From the NCBI GenBank assembly GCA_032052615.1, contig DAMBWF010000001.1:1-64000 (forward strand): 64,000 nucleotides of DNA, in the 5' to 3' direction. The position numbers and the translations under genes were made by a program. Positions 1 through 7,649 of the stretch are shown here, one piece after another. Under the pieces are notes generated by a model, which had not been told where the DNA came from, made no database searches, and saw only the letters and a program-made list of their open reading frames with translations. Every line of letters begins with the position of its first letter. The first letter of the stretch is position 1. The stretch comes from Pseudomonas_T sp032052615 (lineage in GTDB: Bacteria; Pseudomonadota; Gammaproteobacteria; Pseudomonadales; Pseudomonadaceae).

Positions 1-194
1 CCAGCCTCTCATGGCGCTGATTCTAACCGTCGGACTTTTCGTACAGAACCTAGTACTGGAAAGGACATTACCCTGGCTTGCCGGCAAGACTTGGCCTGCA
101 TACAGAACCGACTCCGTGCCGCCGGTGTATGGAGCTTGCTCGAAGGCGTCCCCCTTGAAAGCGTCAGGGTTCCCGAAGGGCAATAAAGGCGCGG

Positions 195-385
195 TTACTC
201 GAAGGGCGATCCGCATCGTTCGCAGTACATATAAACCTCGCGCCCATCGGAGTAGACGAGCAGCGCTGGAGCCTCCAGTTGGCCCGGCTTCCAGCGACGG
301 ATTCCACGGTGCCCATGGCTTGGCAGGCCGACCATTCGACGACTTCGGTAAAGTCGCCCTCATCATTTTGGGCCAGACTGCTCAA
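195..385 (-). pseudogene. small broken ORF downstream of the immunity-like gene
   Basis: Reading begins at a TTG only 3 nt after the stop of the upstream membrane-protein gene. The first ~30 codons give protein-like text (SSLAQNDEGDFTEVVEWSAC). After about position 290 the protein-like text moves to another frame, ending PALLVYSDGREVYMYCERCG and stopping at 195. Joining the two frames needs one single-base change and gives a protein of about 63 residues with a terminal CxxC. Read without a shift, the first frame runs to 164 and its end looks non-coding. An ATG at 335 could also start a 46-residue protein in the second frame alone. No family was recognised. The tight spacing suggests a third member of the effector/immunity operon, perhaps a decayed one. 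Confidence 0.3.
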
Positions 386-388
386 AGC

Positions 389-760
389 CTAATCCGAACT
401 TCTATTAAGTCTACGAAAAGCAAGCGCGCTTACCTTCCAAACTTTAAGCGTTAGCCAGGTGATTAATAGCGGAGTGACGAAGCTGATACCGGCTAAGTAG
501 ATCTCCCAGTCGCCTTCCGACTTTACGTGACTCAACCAATACCATCGACTGTGCAAGTCGACGCTGAAGGCCAGGGAATATAGTGTTGCACTCAGAACCA
601 TTCGTGGAAACGTGGGTTTCCAAGCGACGGAAAAACAGACGCTGTATAGGAGTCCCGCAAGGACAGCGTATGCGGGATTATCGAGTAGCAGTCGGGTGAG
701 TGAATAAACCGATACCGAGGTCGCGGTGTAGAGAAGGGCATAAAGGATTGCCTTCGTCAT
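389..760 (-). CDS. small integral membrane protein, candidate immunity protein
   Basis: This 123-residue protein has four hydrophobic stretches (about residues 3-22, 29-48, 52-68 and 88-107), so it is an inner-membrane protein with short loops. Its ATG overlaps the stop codon of the upstream Tlde1-like gene as ATGA, so the two are translationally coupled. Immunity proteins against periplasmic peptidoglycan-targeting effectors act in the membrane or periplasm, so a role neutralising the neighbouring L,D-transpeptidase-like toxin is the natural inference. I recognise no family from the sequence itself. The gene sits in the A+T-richer first 1.4 kb of the window, unlike the G+C-rich core genes, which suggests acquisition by transfer. 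Confidence 0.7.
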   Translation of the reverse strand: MTKAILYALLYTATSVSVYSLTRLLLDNPAYAVLAGLLYSVCFSVAWKPTFPRMVLSATLYSLAFSVDLHSRWYWLSHVKSEGDWEIYLAGISFVTPLLITWLTLKVWKVSALAFRRLNRSSD

Positions 761-1376
761 GGCGAAACCTCTACGCGGATATTGCCAGTCGAGTGCTGGA
801 TCATCTCCACCACATAGCGGGTCTGCCGATCTCCAGCAAGCCCGCCGCCAATATCAATGCAGCCAGCGGATCCGGCATACAGTCCACCGTGCAGAAAGAA
901 ATTGTCTCTTCCATAGGTATTGGTTCCAGGGGCGCATGAAGTCTTTACTCGAAAGGACCCCCAGTCGGCTTGGTTATAAAAAGTACGATATGCGCTGCCT
1001 AAAATCCCGGGGGCTGATAACTCATGAGGGTAAATGTAATAGGATCCCACCGGTAAAGCCCCGTGTTTTTCAGCATCTGACACAGTACGTCCGCCTTGTT
1101 CATGCACGAGTCGGGGCGGCCACTGGTAGCACGCATCGTGCGGCAGTCATGGCGAGACACAAGGGTCAATGTTCCGCTGGATATCTGGAAGAAGAACGAG
1201 ACCGTGCCGATGTGTCTGTTCATGTACAACCGGCCGTCGATCAGCCCGAAATGTTCGGGGCGGACATGGCCTTTCCTCAATACACCAGGCTTGAAGGTGC
1301 CCTGATAGGTAACGTGGTCGCGGGTATGGGCCGGGTCTTGCAGACCAACCGGCCCCGGCAGCCTGAATCCTGTCAT
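757..1376 (-). pseudogene. Tlde1/DUF2778-like L,D-transpeptidase-fold effector, frameshifted
   Basis: The C-terminal frame contains ALPVGSYYI, then FLHGG and SAGCIDIGGG. The candidate catalytic His and Cys are 10 residues apart, as I recall for His121 and Cys131 of the Salmonella type VI effector Tlde1. The N-terminal frame starts at an ATG (1376) preceded by AAGGGA and reads well through SGRPDSCMNK to about 1095. There the sensible reading moves by one base: restoring one G near 1093-1096 gives CMNKGGRTVSDAEKHG, a continuous protein of about 206 residues. As it stands, the first frame continues out of phase and stops at 999. The second frame has only a GTG (1107) as possible start. Either this is a real inactivation or a sequencing error. 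The next gene overlaps by ATGA and looks like its immunity protein. Confidence 0.6.
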
Positions 1377-1559
1377 GGTCGTCCCTTGTCCTGTGAGCCA
1401 TCCTTGAGCGGCATTCGTGCCGCTGCCATAGGGCATCGATGCCGGCGCGCACCTTACCAGGGCGACAGACGTTCGCTTGTGAATCGACTCGCAAATATGA
1501 GGTGGCTAGACGGTAACGTGTGGCGAGATGACCATTGCCTAGGAAGATGGGCTCGCCTT

Positions 1560-2291
1560 CTAGCCATAGCGTACTTGGCACCGTTCGCAGAAGTAGCTCT
1601 GCCGCTGGGTCTTGCCCAGCTTCGCCTTGACCAGGGGGATGGCGCAGCGGGGGCAGGTGCGCTGGCGGTGGGCTTGCCAGTGCTTCTTCAGTTCGAAGGC
1701 TTTTTTCCAGGCGAGGAAGTCGAAGGCGTATTGGCGGGTCTGGTCCACCAGTTCGCCGAGCTTGTCGGGGGGCAGCGCGCCGAGGGGCGAAAGGGGATGG
1801 ACGTGGATGCGGAAGAGCACTTCGTTCTTGAAGATGTTGCCGGCCCCGGCGAAGACTTGCTGGTCGAGAATGGCGTCGCAGGCCAGGGTCGCGGGCATGG
1901 CCTGCAGCTTGCGCCGGGCGGCGGCGGGGTCCCATTGGTCGGAGAGGGTGTCCGCCGACCAGTCGTAGCGCAGCTCCAGCGGCTCGTCGATGAGTTCCAC
2001 GGAGCAGGCGTAGACGTTCAGCTCGCCGTTGGCGAAGCCCAGGCTGAGGCGCGGCGGGGTGTCCTTGCGCTCGTCGATGCGGTAGCTGCCGAATAACAGC
2101 AGGTGGATGCGCACGGAGAAGTCCGGCAACTGGATGAGGAAGTGCTTGCCCCAACTGCGCAGGGCAACCACCCGGAGGCCCACCAGCCGCCCCGGGTCGA
2201 TCTTGCTGTTGCCTTCGGCGCGCTGGATGGTCTGGCCGGCGAACTTGGACGCGGCCTCGCGCAGGATGGCGATACTGGGCCCTTCGGGCAT
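1560..2291 (-). CDS. Fpg/Nei-family DNA glycosylase (endonuclease VIII-like)
   Basis: The 243-residue protein starts MPEGPSI, with Pro2 (the Schiff-base nucleophile) and Glu3 of the Fpg/Nei family directly after the initiator Met. A helix-two-turn-helix segment (GAGNIFKNEVLF, about residues 149-160) follows. The C-terminus has a zinc finger with CPRC and CERC pairs (about residues 213-240). Family members excise oxidised bases and cut the abasic site. The Nei-like N-terminus and DQQVFAGAGN favour the Nei branch over Fpg (MutM). A GAGGTG ribosome site precedes the ATG. It is a single gene; the 183 bp downstream to the effector start hold nothing recognised. Confidence 0.9.
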   Translation of the reverse strand: MPEGPSIAILREAASKFAGQTIQRAEGNSKIDPGRLVGLRVVALRSWGKHFLIQLPDFSVRIHLLLFGSYRIDERKDTPPRLSLGFANGELNVYACSVELIDEPLELRYDWSADTLSDQWDPAAARRKLQAMPATLACDAILDQQVFAGAGNIFKNEVLFRIHVHPLSPLGALPPDKLGELVDQTRQYAFDFLAWKKAFELKKHWQAHRQRTCPRCAIPLVKAKLGKTQRQSYFCERCQVRYG

Positions 2292-2363
2292 GGCGCACCT
2301 CGGTTGGCGGTAGGTCTGTGCAGTGGACCCCGCCGGGCGCGCCGGAGTTGCGGTTGCCGTGGG

Positions 2364-2705
2364 TCAGGCTTTCCTGACGAATTCCGACTTGAGTTTCATC
2401 GCGCCGATACCGTCGATCTTGCAGTCGATGTCATGATCGCCGTCGCACAGGCGGATGCCCTTGACCTTGGTGCCGACCTTCACCACCAGGGACGAGCCCT
2501 TGACCTTGAGGTCCTTGATCACGGTGACGGTGTCGCCGTCCTGCAGCATGTTTCCCACCGAATCCTTGATCACCCTGTCGTCGTTCCCGGCGGCCTCGAC
2601 CGCGCCGGCGGTCCATTCGTGGGCGCACTCGGGGCAGACCCACTGGGCGCCGTCTTCGTAGGTATAGGGGGATTGGCAAAGGGGGCAGGGCGGCAGGGTG
2701 CTCAC
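2364..2705 (-). CDS. phnA: PhnA/YjdM family zinc-ribbon protein
   Basis: I start this at a GTG giving (M)STLPPCPLCQSPYTYEDG, which makes 113 residues, the usual size of the family; an in-frame ATG 26 codons upstream would add a tail not typical of it. Residues about 7-30 form a zinc ribbon with two Cys pairs (CPLC and CPEC). The rest is the conserved SH3-like PhnA domain, with VRDSNG-like KDSVGN followed by LQDGDTVTVIKDLKVKG. The name comes from the E. coli phosphonate locus, but the family is not a phosphonoacetate hydrolase and its role is unsettled. Confidence 0.9.
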   Translation of the reverse strand: MSTLPPCPLCQSPYTYEDGAQWVCPECAHEWTAGAVEAAGNDDRVIKDSVGNMLQDGDTVTVIKDLKVKGSSLVVKVGTKVKGIRLCDGDHDIDCKIDGIGAMKLKSEFVRKA

Positions 2706-2763
2706 GGGTCGTACCTGGCGTGGAGGAAAAGGCCGTGAAGTGTATAGGGTTTTTGACCCGACT

Positions 2764-3240
2764 TCAGGGCGCGGCGATGGCATCCGGCCAGGTCAGCGTG
2801 CCCGACTCGCTGAAACGCACGGTGCCCAGCAGGCCGCCGGCCAGTTTGCCGCGCAGGCTGTACGGCAACTCGCGGCGCGGCGGTCGTTCGGCCAGGCCCC
2901 ACGCCTGGCGCAGCGCGGAGAAGGCGGAGAGGGTCACCGGCACGCTGAGCACCCGTTCGCCGAAGCGCGGGATCTCGCCGTGCTGGTCGCTGACGCCGCT
3001 GGCCAGCGGGCGGCCGTTGACCTCCAGGTCCAGGGCGACGCCGTCGTAGGCGATGGCGCTGTCGTTGGGGTTCTGTACCCGCAGCTTCACCGCGAAGCGC
3101 GCCTCCAGGTCCTGGCTGGGCAGCGGTTCCAGGCCGGCCAGGTCGATGCGCAACGGATCGCGCGGGGCGAGGCCGGCGCACGCGGCGAGGGTCAGGGTCA
3201 GCAGGCAGGCGAGCAGCGAGCGGAAGTACGCACGGGTCAT
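2764..3240 (-). CDS. LEA type 2 family lipoprotein
   Basis: The protein has 158 residues with a lipoprotein signal peptide ending in LAAC (Cys about residue 20), followed by a single LEA2/WHy domain. That domain is visible as the alternating strand pattern in FAVKLRVQNPNDSAIAYDGV, where RVQNPN is the family hallmark, and in VNGRPLASGVS. Such bacterial LEA14-like proteins are envelope-anchored and are thought to help with desiccation or other stress; the function here is inferred from the family only. The ATG at 3240 is chosen because it gives an intact signal sequence. Confidence 0.85.
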   Translation of the reverse strand: MTRAYFRSLLACLLTLTLAACAGLAPRDPLRIDLAGLEPLPSQDLEARFAVKLRVQNPNDSAIAYDGVALDLEVNGRPLASGVSDQHGEIPRFGERVLSVPVTLSAFSALRQAWGLAERPPRRELPYSLRGKLAGGLLGTVRFSESGTLTWPDAIAAP

Positions 3241-3293
3241 GGTCGTGTCCGAGGTGGAGCGTACCGCTTGGGACCCACGCGCGGCGATTTCGC

Positions 3294-4052
3294 TCAGTCG
3301 TATTCGGCGGGTTCGTGGTCGCCCAGCAGCCGTCGCTGGCGCGGCGTGCAGGCGGCCAGCACGGCGGGGTCGAAGCGCCAATGCAGGTAGGGAGAGAATT
3401 TCTGCGCCACCATGCGCCGGCCATAGTGCACTTGCAGCAGGTAGCGACTGCGCGGGCCGCGGTTGCGGCTGCCGGCGTGCCACAGCTCGCTGCGCAGCAC
3501 CAGCACGTCGCCGGCGCGGCACAGCACCGGTTCCGGCCGGCGACCTTGCCAGTCCGTCTCGTCGATGCGTGGTGGCCGGCCGGCGCGGTGGCTGCCGCGA
3601 ATCACCCAGGTGGGGCAGAGGGTCTCGTCGATGTCGTCGAGGTAGCACATGGCGGTGCAGATCTGCATCGGCAGGCGGAACCCCGGGTCGGCCAGCAGGC
3701 CGGGTGGCAGCTCCATGACCAGGTAGTCCAGATGCAGGTCGGCGCCGATGAAACCGGGATGGCAACGCCAGGCGGTCTGGCCGATCACGTGGCAGTCCGC
3801 GCCGAGGGCCGCCTCGGCCAGTTCGATGACCCCGGGCGGGTCGAGGAACGGCAGCCACAGCGGGTCGCGATTGAACACGCACTTGTAATGGTCCACCAGG
3901 CCGGTGTAGTCCCAGTGCAGGGGATGGAGCGCGTCGATGGCGGTCCGCAGGCGCCGCACCGTCGCCGCGTCGAACACCCCTTCGAGCAGCACGAAGCCGT
4001 CTGCTTCCAAGGTTTCCAGGCGGCGGGCGGCGAGCGGGTCGGGGTGGGCCAT
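3294..4052 (-). CDS. phytanoyl-CoA dioxygenase (PhyH) family protein
   Basis: This is a 252-residue non-haem iron, 2-oxoglutarate-dependent oxygenase of the PhyH family. The metal triad is visible as His107-x-Asp109 (ADLHLDY) and a distal His192 (ELWHAGSRNRG), with Arg201 or Arg203 placed to bind 2-oxoglutarate. I use the ATG at 4052 (MAHPDPL), which follows GGGAC; an upstream ATG at 4133 would add 27 unlikely residues. Bacterial PhyH proteins hydroxylate diverse small molecules, and nothing nearby indicates the substrate. It diverges from the BPSL0067-type gene across 211 bp in which no clear motif was seen. Confidence 0.85.
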   Translation of the reverse strand: MAHPDPLAARRLETLEADGFVLLEGVFDAATVRRLRTAIDALHPLHWDYTGLVDHYKCVFNRDPLWLPFLDPPGVIELAEAALGADCHVIGQTAWRCHPGFIGADLHLDYLVMELPPGLLADPGFRLPMQICTAMCYLDDIDETLCPTWVIRGSHRAGRPPRIDETDWQGRRPEPVLCRAGDVLVLRSELWHAGSRNRGPRSRYLLQVHYGRRMVAQKFSPYLHWRFDPAVLAACTPRQRRLLGDHEPAEYD

Positions 4053-4263
4053 GGCGGGGTCCCGGACAGCAGGGCGATGGAGATACGACCGCGCCCGCCG
4101 GGGATCGTCGTCGCCGTCAGTGCGGTGTTTCACAAATCCACCGAACGACCGCCGCCGCCGCGCCTCGAATCGGTGAAGATAGGCGCCCGGTACCGGCGCG
4201 CCGCAGGCGTCCGGTGGTGACGCAGCGCCGGCTTCAGGCGCGACTCGTGGAGGACTTCAACGA

Positions 4264-4641
4264 ATGGCATATCTGGCTAGAAACCCGACGTCGTACGTCG
4301 GCCAATCGATCGGAACCGGTCACTGCGTGCCTTATGTGCAGGTAGCGGCCAACGCCCCGCTCACCGCGAAATGGCAGCGTGGCCAGCGGGTCAAGGATGT
4401 CGCGGACCTGCCCAGCGGCACGGCCATCGCCACCTTCGACCCGGACGGCCGCTACGGCAGCCGCAAGGACGGCACCAGCCACGCGGCCATCTTCATCCGC
4501 AAGAGCGCCGCCGGCATCGTGGTGCTGGACCAGTGGATCACCAATGGCGTGCGCAAGGCGGTCAGCGAGCGGACGATCCGCTTCAACAATCCCGCCGGGA
4601 AGAAGATCAACAACGGGGACGAATACTATGTCATCGAATGA
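4264..4641 (+). CDS. BPSL0067 family protein, putative peptidoglycan amidase effector
   Basis: The 125-residue protein matches the BPSL0067 family throughout: the N-terminal MAY..., then GTGHCVPYVQ, KWQRGQRV, GTAIATFDPDG, SHAAIFI, LDQW and the C-terminal YYVIE. Cys21, His73 and Asp89 are spaced as in an NlpC/P60-like cysteine amidase. The protein has no signal peptide, which fits delivery by a type VI secretion system. From memory this family is related to the type VI amidase effectors (Tae2-like), but that link should be checked. The following lipoprotein gene overlaps it by 14 bp and is the likely immunity gene. No vgrG, hcp or PAAR gene is near. Confidence 0.8.
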   Translation: MAYLARNPTSYVGQSIGTGHCVPYVQVAANAPLTAKWQRGQRVKDVADLPSGTAIATFDPDGRYGSRKDGTSHAAIFIRKSAAGIVVLDQWITNGVRKAVSERTIRFNNPAGKKINNGDEYYVIE

Positions 4642-4969
4642 AACCGGACTGTTCGCCGCCGCGCTGCTCGGTCTGAGCCTGCTGGCGGGCTGCGCCCACG
4701 CCGAGATCGCCTGCCCGCAGAAGGGCGCCACCGGCGGTGCCCTCAGCGGGGCTGAAGTGTTCGACGGGCCGCCGGAGGAAATGGCCAGCCTGGCGCCGGA
4801 CAACGAGGAAGGAGCGTCCTGGGACCTGTCCAGCTATCACGACAGCCCACGGGACCTGTACCTGGTCTGCGTCTACGCCGACGGCGGCCGGCAGAACATG
4901 CGCCTGCCGAAGGACGTCAACGAGTGCACCGTCGCCGACAAGGGCGGCGTCAGCGCCCGCTGCCACTGA
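4628..4969 (+). CDS. STY0301 family lipoprotein, candidate immunity protein
   Basis: This 113-residue protein starts inside the end of the BPSL0067-type gene (14-bp overlap). It carries a signal sequence with LLAGC (possible lipidation at Cys22; signal peptidase I cleavage after AHA is the alternative). The mature part shows the STY0301 family pattern: ACPQKG, LSGAEVFDGPPEE, SLAPDN, a Trp-rich middle, and paired cysteines near LVCVY and NECTV. The periplasmic location is where an amidase toxin would act. Overlap, order and location together suggest it protects the producer from the upstream protein; no binding evidence can be read from the sequence. Confidence 0.8.
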   Translation: MSSNETGLFAAALLGLSLLAGCAHAEIACPQKGATGGALSGAEVFDGPPEEMASLAPDNEEGASWDLSSYHDSPRDLYLVCVYADGGRQNMRLPKDVNECTVADKGGVSARCH

Positions 4970-5065
4970 GTGTCTTGAGCGTCGGGCGGCCTTGTCGGCC
5001 GCCGCCGCACGCGACAAGGTCACTTCGCCCCTCGCTCGGCCCCGGTCGCCCGGGGCCAGCCCGCC

Positions 5066-6418
5066 TCAAAGGGGTACCTTGAGGTCCGGAAGGCGCACCG
5101 GAAAGAAAGGCTTTATCGCGTTGATGTTGGCCTTGACCGACACGACCGGACCGGTGTCGTCCCTGGACATGCCCAGGGCATCGCCATCGGGGAAGCCGGG
5201 GCCGAAACACCACTGGGCGTTCATCACGTGGTTGGCCTGCAGGTACTTGAGCATATTGACCGTGGCCACGTAGGCGCTCTGGTTCTCCGACGGGTAGCCG
5301 TGCTCGCCGAGGAAGCCGCGCTTGTCATGCTGGGCCAGCGCCTGGACGAAAGGCTCCACCATGAGGATGCCCTGGTCGGGGGCCACCGTCTCGTTGCGGG
5401 TCTCCCAGTTCCCGCCGCCTTCTCCCTTTTTGTCCAGGTAGTTGTGGGCTTCGTAGATGATCTGCCCCCGGCTATCGGGAATGTCGAACAGCGGTATGGA
5501 GTAGCGTTTCCATAGGCGGGCGCTGGCGAACTCGTTGCCGCAGATGAACAGGTTGTGCCGGGTGTCCTGGCGCAGGATCCGCGCCGCGCAGCGGGTCGCG
5601 GTTTCCAGCCAGTGGGCGCGCATGTCGAACGGGTTGCCATTGATGTCCAGCTCGTCGCCGGTGAACGGCTCGTTCATCACGCCCCAGCCGAGGATCGCCG
5701 GGTGGTTGCCGAAGCGGTTGAGCAGGCGTGCCCACAGGTCCGGCAGGCCGTCCAGGGTGTACAGCTTGCAGCCGGGGGTGCCGATGATGCGGTACTCGTA
5801 CAGGCGCAGCACGCCGTAGCGCGCGTCGAAGTGTCCGCTATACCTCAGGGTAGGGTCGAGCCGGTAGGCGTTGCCCCAGGTGGACTGGGCGGTCAGGTCG
5901 CTGACCACGTTGCCCTGGGGATCGAGCACCTCGTGGTTGGCGTTGCGGCTGTAGCCGTACAGCTCGGCCACCTTGTGGGGCAGACGCATGTAATCGTGCA
6001 GTTCGAGGATGGCCTTCTTGCCGTGGCGATGCAGCGTGTCGAGGACCTGTTCCACTTCCTTGCAATAGCTTTCGTTAAGGGGATAGCCCTGGCTCGGGGT
6101 GAAGCGCGCCGCGGTGGTGGTCAGGCGGAAGAACGGGCATTCGCCGGCGGCGATGATGTGCTTATCCTCCGCCGCGCGGTAATGGGTGTGCAGCTTGGCG
6201 TCTTCCACGTAGCTGTTGGAGGCGAGCCCCGACAGGTTCAGGCCCGCGAAGAACACAGCGTTGGTCTGCGCGGCGCTGGCCGCCAGGCTCGCCCCGGCGC
6301 GGCCGAGCAGCGCGGTGCCGAGGGTCAGGCCCATGCCCTTCACCAGGGTCCGGCGGCTCAGGGGGATGGCGTGGGGGTGTTCGTCGAGGGACGGGTCGTG
6401 CGGTCGATCGTTCGACAT
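5066..6418 (-). CDS. Tat-exported glycoside hydrolase family 5 enzyme
   Basis: The 450-residue protein starts at an ATG preceded by AGGAG. It has a twin-arginine signal (SRRTLVKGM, residues 21-29) and a hydrophobic stretch ending near residue 50. The rest is a GH5 barrel: the acid/base Glu250 lies in GWGVMNEP, the nucleophile is most likely Glu372 in FLGEHGYP, and YEAHNYLD near residue 325 carries a conserved His. GH5 members cleave beta-1,4 glucans, mannans or related glycans; the substrate cannot be read. It could be a cellulase linked to biofilm or plant polysaccharide. The next gene on the same strand is a Tsx-like outer-membrane channel, 150 bp away. Confidence 0.88.
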   Translation of the reverse strand: MSNDRPHDPSLDEHPHAIPLSRRTLVKGMGLTLGTALLGRAGASLAASAAQTNAVFFAGLNLSGLASNSYVEDAKLHTHYRAAEDKHIIAAGECPFFRLTTTAARFTPSQGYPLNESYCKEVEQVLDTLHRHGKKAILELHDYMRLPHKVAELYGYSRNANHEVLDPQGNVVSDLTAQSTWGNAYRLDPTLRYSGHFDARYGVLRLYEYRIIGTPGCKLYTLDGLPDLWARLLNRFGNHPAILGWGVMNEPFTGDELDINGNPFDMRAHWLETATRCAARILRQDTRHNLFICGNEFASARLWKRYSIPLFDIPDSRGQIIYEAHNYLDKKGEGGGNWETRNETVAPDQGILMVEPFVQALAQHDKRGFLGEHGYPSENQSAYVATVNMLKYLQANHVMNAQWCFGPGFPDGDALGMSRDDTGPVVSVKANINAIKPFFPVRLPDLKVPL

Positions 6419-6568
6419 GAGGCTCACTCCTGTTGAGAAGAATCCCGAGGCGGCCCGCCGCGAACGCCGTGGCGGCCGCCCCGCTGGATTCTGTAACGGA
6501 GCGTCTCGGCGGTTCTGCGACGCAGCGCCCAAACCGCGACGGGCGCCGGGAAGAAGTGGGCCTGTCGG

Positions 6569-7354
6569 TCAGAAATGCACTTTTAGCAGCAGGCTGGCGG
6601 TGTTCTGGTCGGTGCCGCCGAGCAGCTCGCGGCCCACATAGCCGTCGTCGTCGATGCCGTACTTGTCGCTCCAGTAGTCGTATTCCAGGCCCACGTAGAA
6701 ATGCTTGACGCCCCAGCCCATGGCCTTGCCCAGATCGTATTTGATCTGCGGGTTGACGTGCAGGTTGGCGTGGTAGCTGTCGTCGTTGTCCACCACCCAG
6801 TCCAGGTAGCCGTCGACCAGCAGGTCGGAATTGCCCACCGGCACGGTGTAGGACCAGACCGGGGTGATCTGCCAGACGCCACGGCCGTCGCGGCGGCCGT
6901 CCGGGCGGCGATAGTAGGCGTTGAGCTGGAAGTAGTCGAAACCGGGCAGGTCGAGGTCCACCGCCGGGCCGAGCAGGTAGGCGTCCACATCGTCTTCGCC
7001 GAACTCGTAGGTGGCGGCCAGCAGGACATCCTTCACCGGGCCGAAGCGCAGCGGCCGGTCCAGCAGCTTGCCGAAGGACAGGCGCGGAGTAATCTCGCCG
7101 TAGAAGGTGCGGCTGTCGCCCGCGCCGTTGCGCCCGCCGTTGAAGTGGATGGAATCGACGAAGAGGAACAGGTCGCCGATGCTCCAGCCGCTGGCATGCT
7201 CGAACGTGACGGTCTGCTCGATCCCCGGGTCGACCTTGTAGTTCTTGCCGTACAGGTAGGTCAGGCTGTTGTCCTGCCACTGCATGAGGTCGGCGGCGGC
7301 CGGGCCGCCGAGCAGCAGGCCGCCGAGGCAGAACAGGGGAAGGGCGCGGTTCAT
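6569..7354 (-). CDS. Tsx/OmpK-like nucleoside-specific outer-membrane channel
   Basis: This is a 261-residue outer-membrane protein. The signal peptide ends GGPAAA before DLMQWQDNSLTYLYG, the typical mature start of the nucleoside-specific channel (Tsx/OmpK) family. Alternating aromatic and polar strands fill the rest (GKNYKVD, VTFEHASGWSIGDLFLFVD, GLEYDYWSDKYG), and it closes with Phe in LLLKVHF, the barrel-insertion signature. I use the ATG at 7354; a longer frame upstream lacks a signal sequence. It diverges from the SDR gene over 295 bp, which contain no clear operator. Nucleoside uptake is inferred from the family. Confidence 0.85.
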   Translation of the reverse strand: MNRALPLFCLGGLLLGGPAAADLMQWQDNSLTYLYGKNYKVDPGIEQTVTFEHASGWSIGDLFLFVDSIHFNGGRNGAGDSRTFYGEITPRLSFGKLLDRPLRFGPVKDVLLAATYEFGEDDVDAYLLGPAVDLDLPGFDYFQLNAYYRRPDGRRDGRGVWQITPVWSYTVPVGNSDLLVDGYLDWVVDNDDSYHANLHVNPQIKYDLGKAMGWGVKHFYVGLEYDYWSDKYGIDDDGYVGRELLGGTDQNTASLLLKVHF

Positions 7355-7649
7355 CGGGTACTCCAGGTCAGGGGACCTGTCTTGCGGACAGGCGGCCAGC
7401 GAAAGCGAGGAGGCGCCAGGCTCGCGGTGAGCCGGCGCCCGAGGGCCGCGCATTCTAGTCGGCGACATGCCGTTTGGCAGCCCCGTTCGGCTGGGCGAGG
7501 CGCAAGGCGCTGCCGGTCAGCCGGGGGGAACGCGGATGCGCCGGGCGCGTCTACCCCGCACGTGCCCGGCGGGCACGCGCGCGACGGAACGCGGTGGCGC
7601 TTGAGCGTTCGTTCCCGGCCGCTTCCTTACCTTTCCACAAGGAGCCGTC

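Noticed and set aside
1..216. An open minus-strand frame running off the left edge (from an ATG at 216)
   Set aside because: Reads somewhat protein-like (GNPDAFKGDAFEQAP) but overlaps the small broken ORF, has no recognised family and no visible end, so it cannot be supported.
11..454. A 147-codon plus-strand frame at the left edge
   Set aside because: Low-complexity, basic text without family sequence; antisense to the more plausible minus-strand operon.
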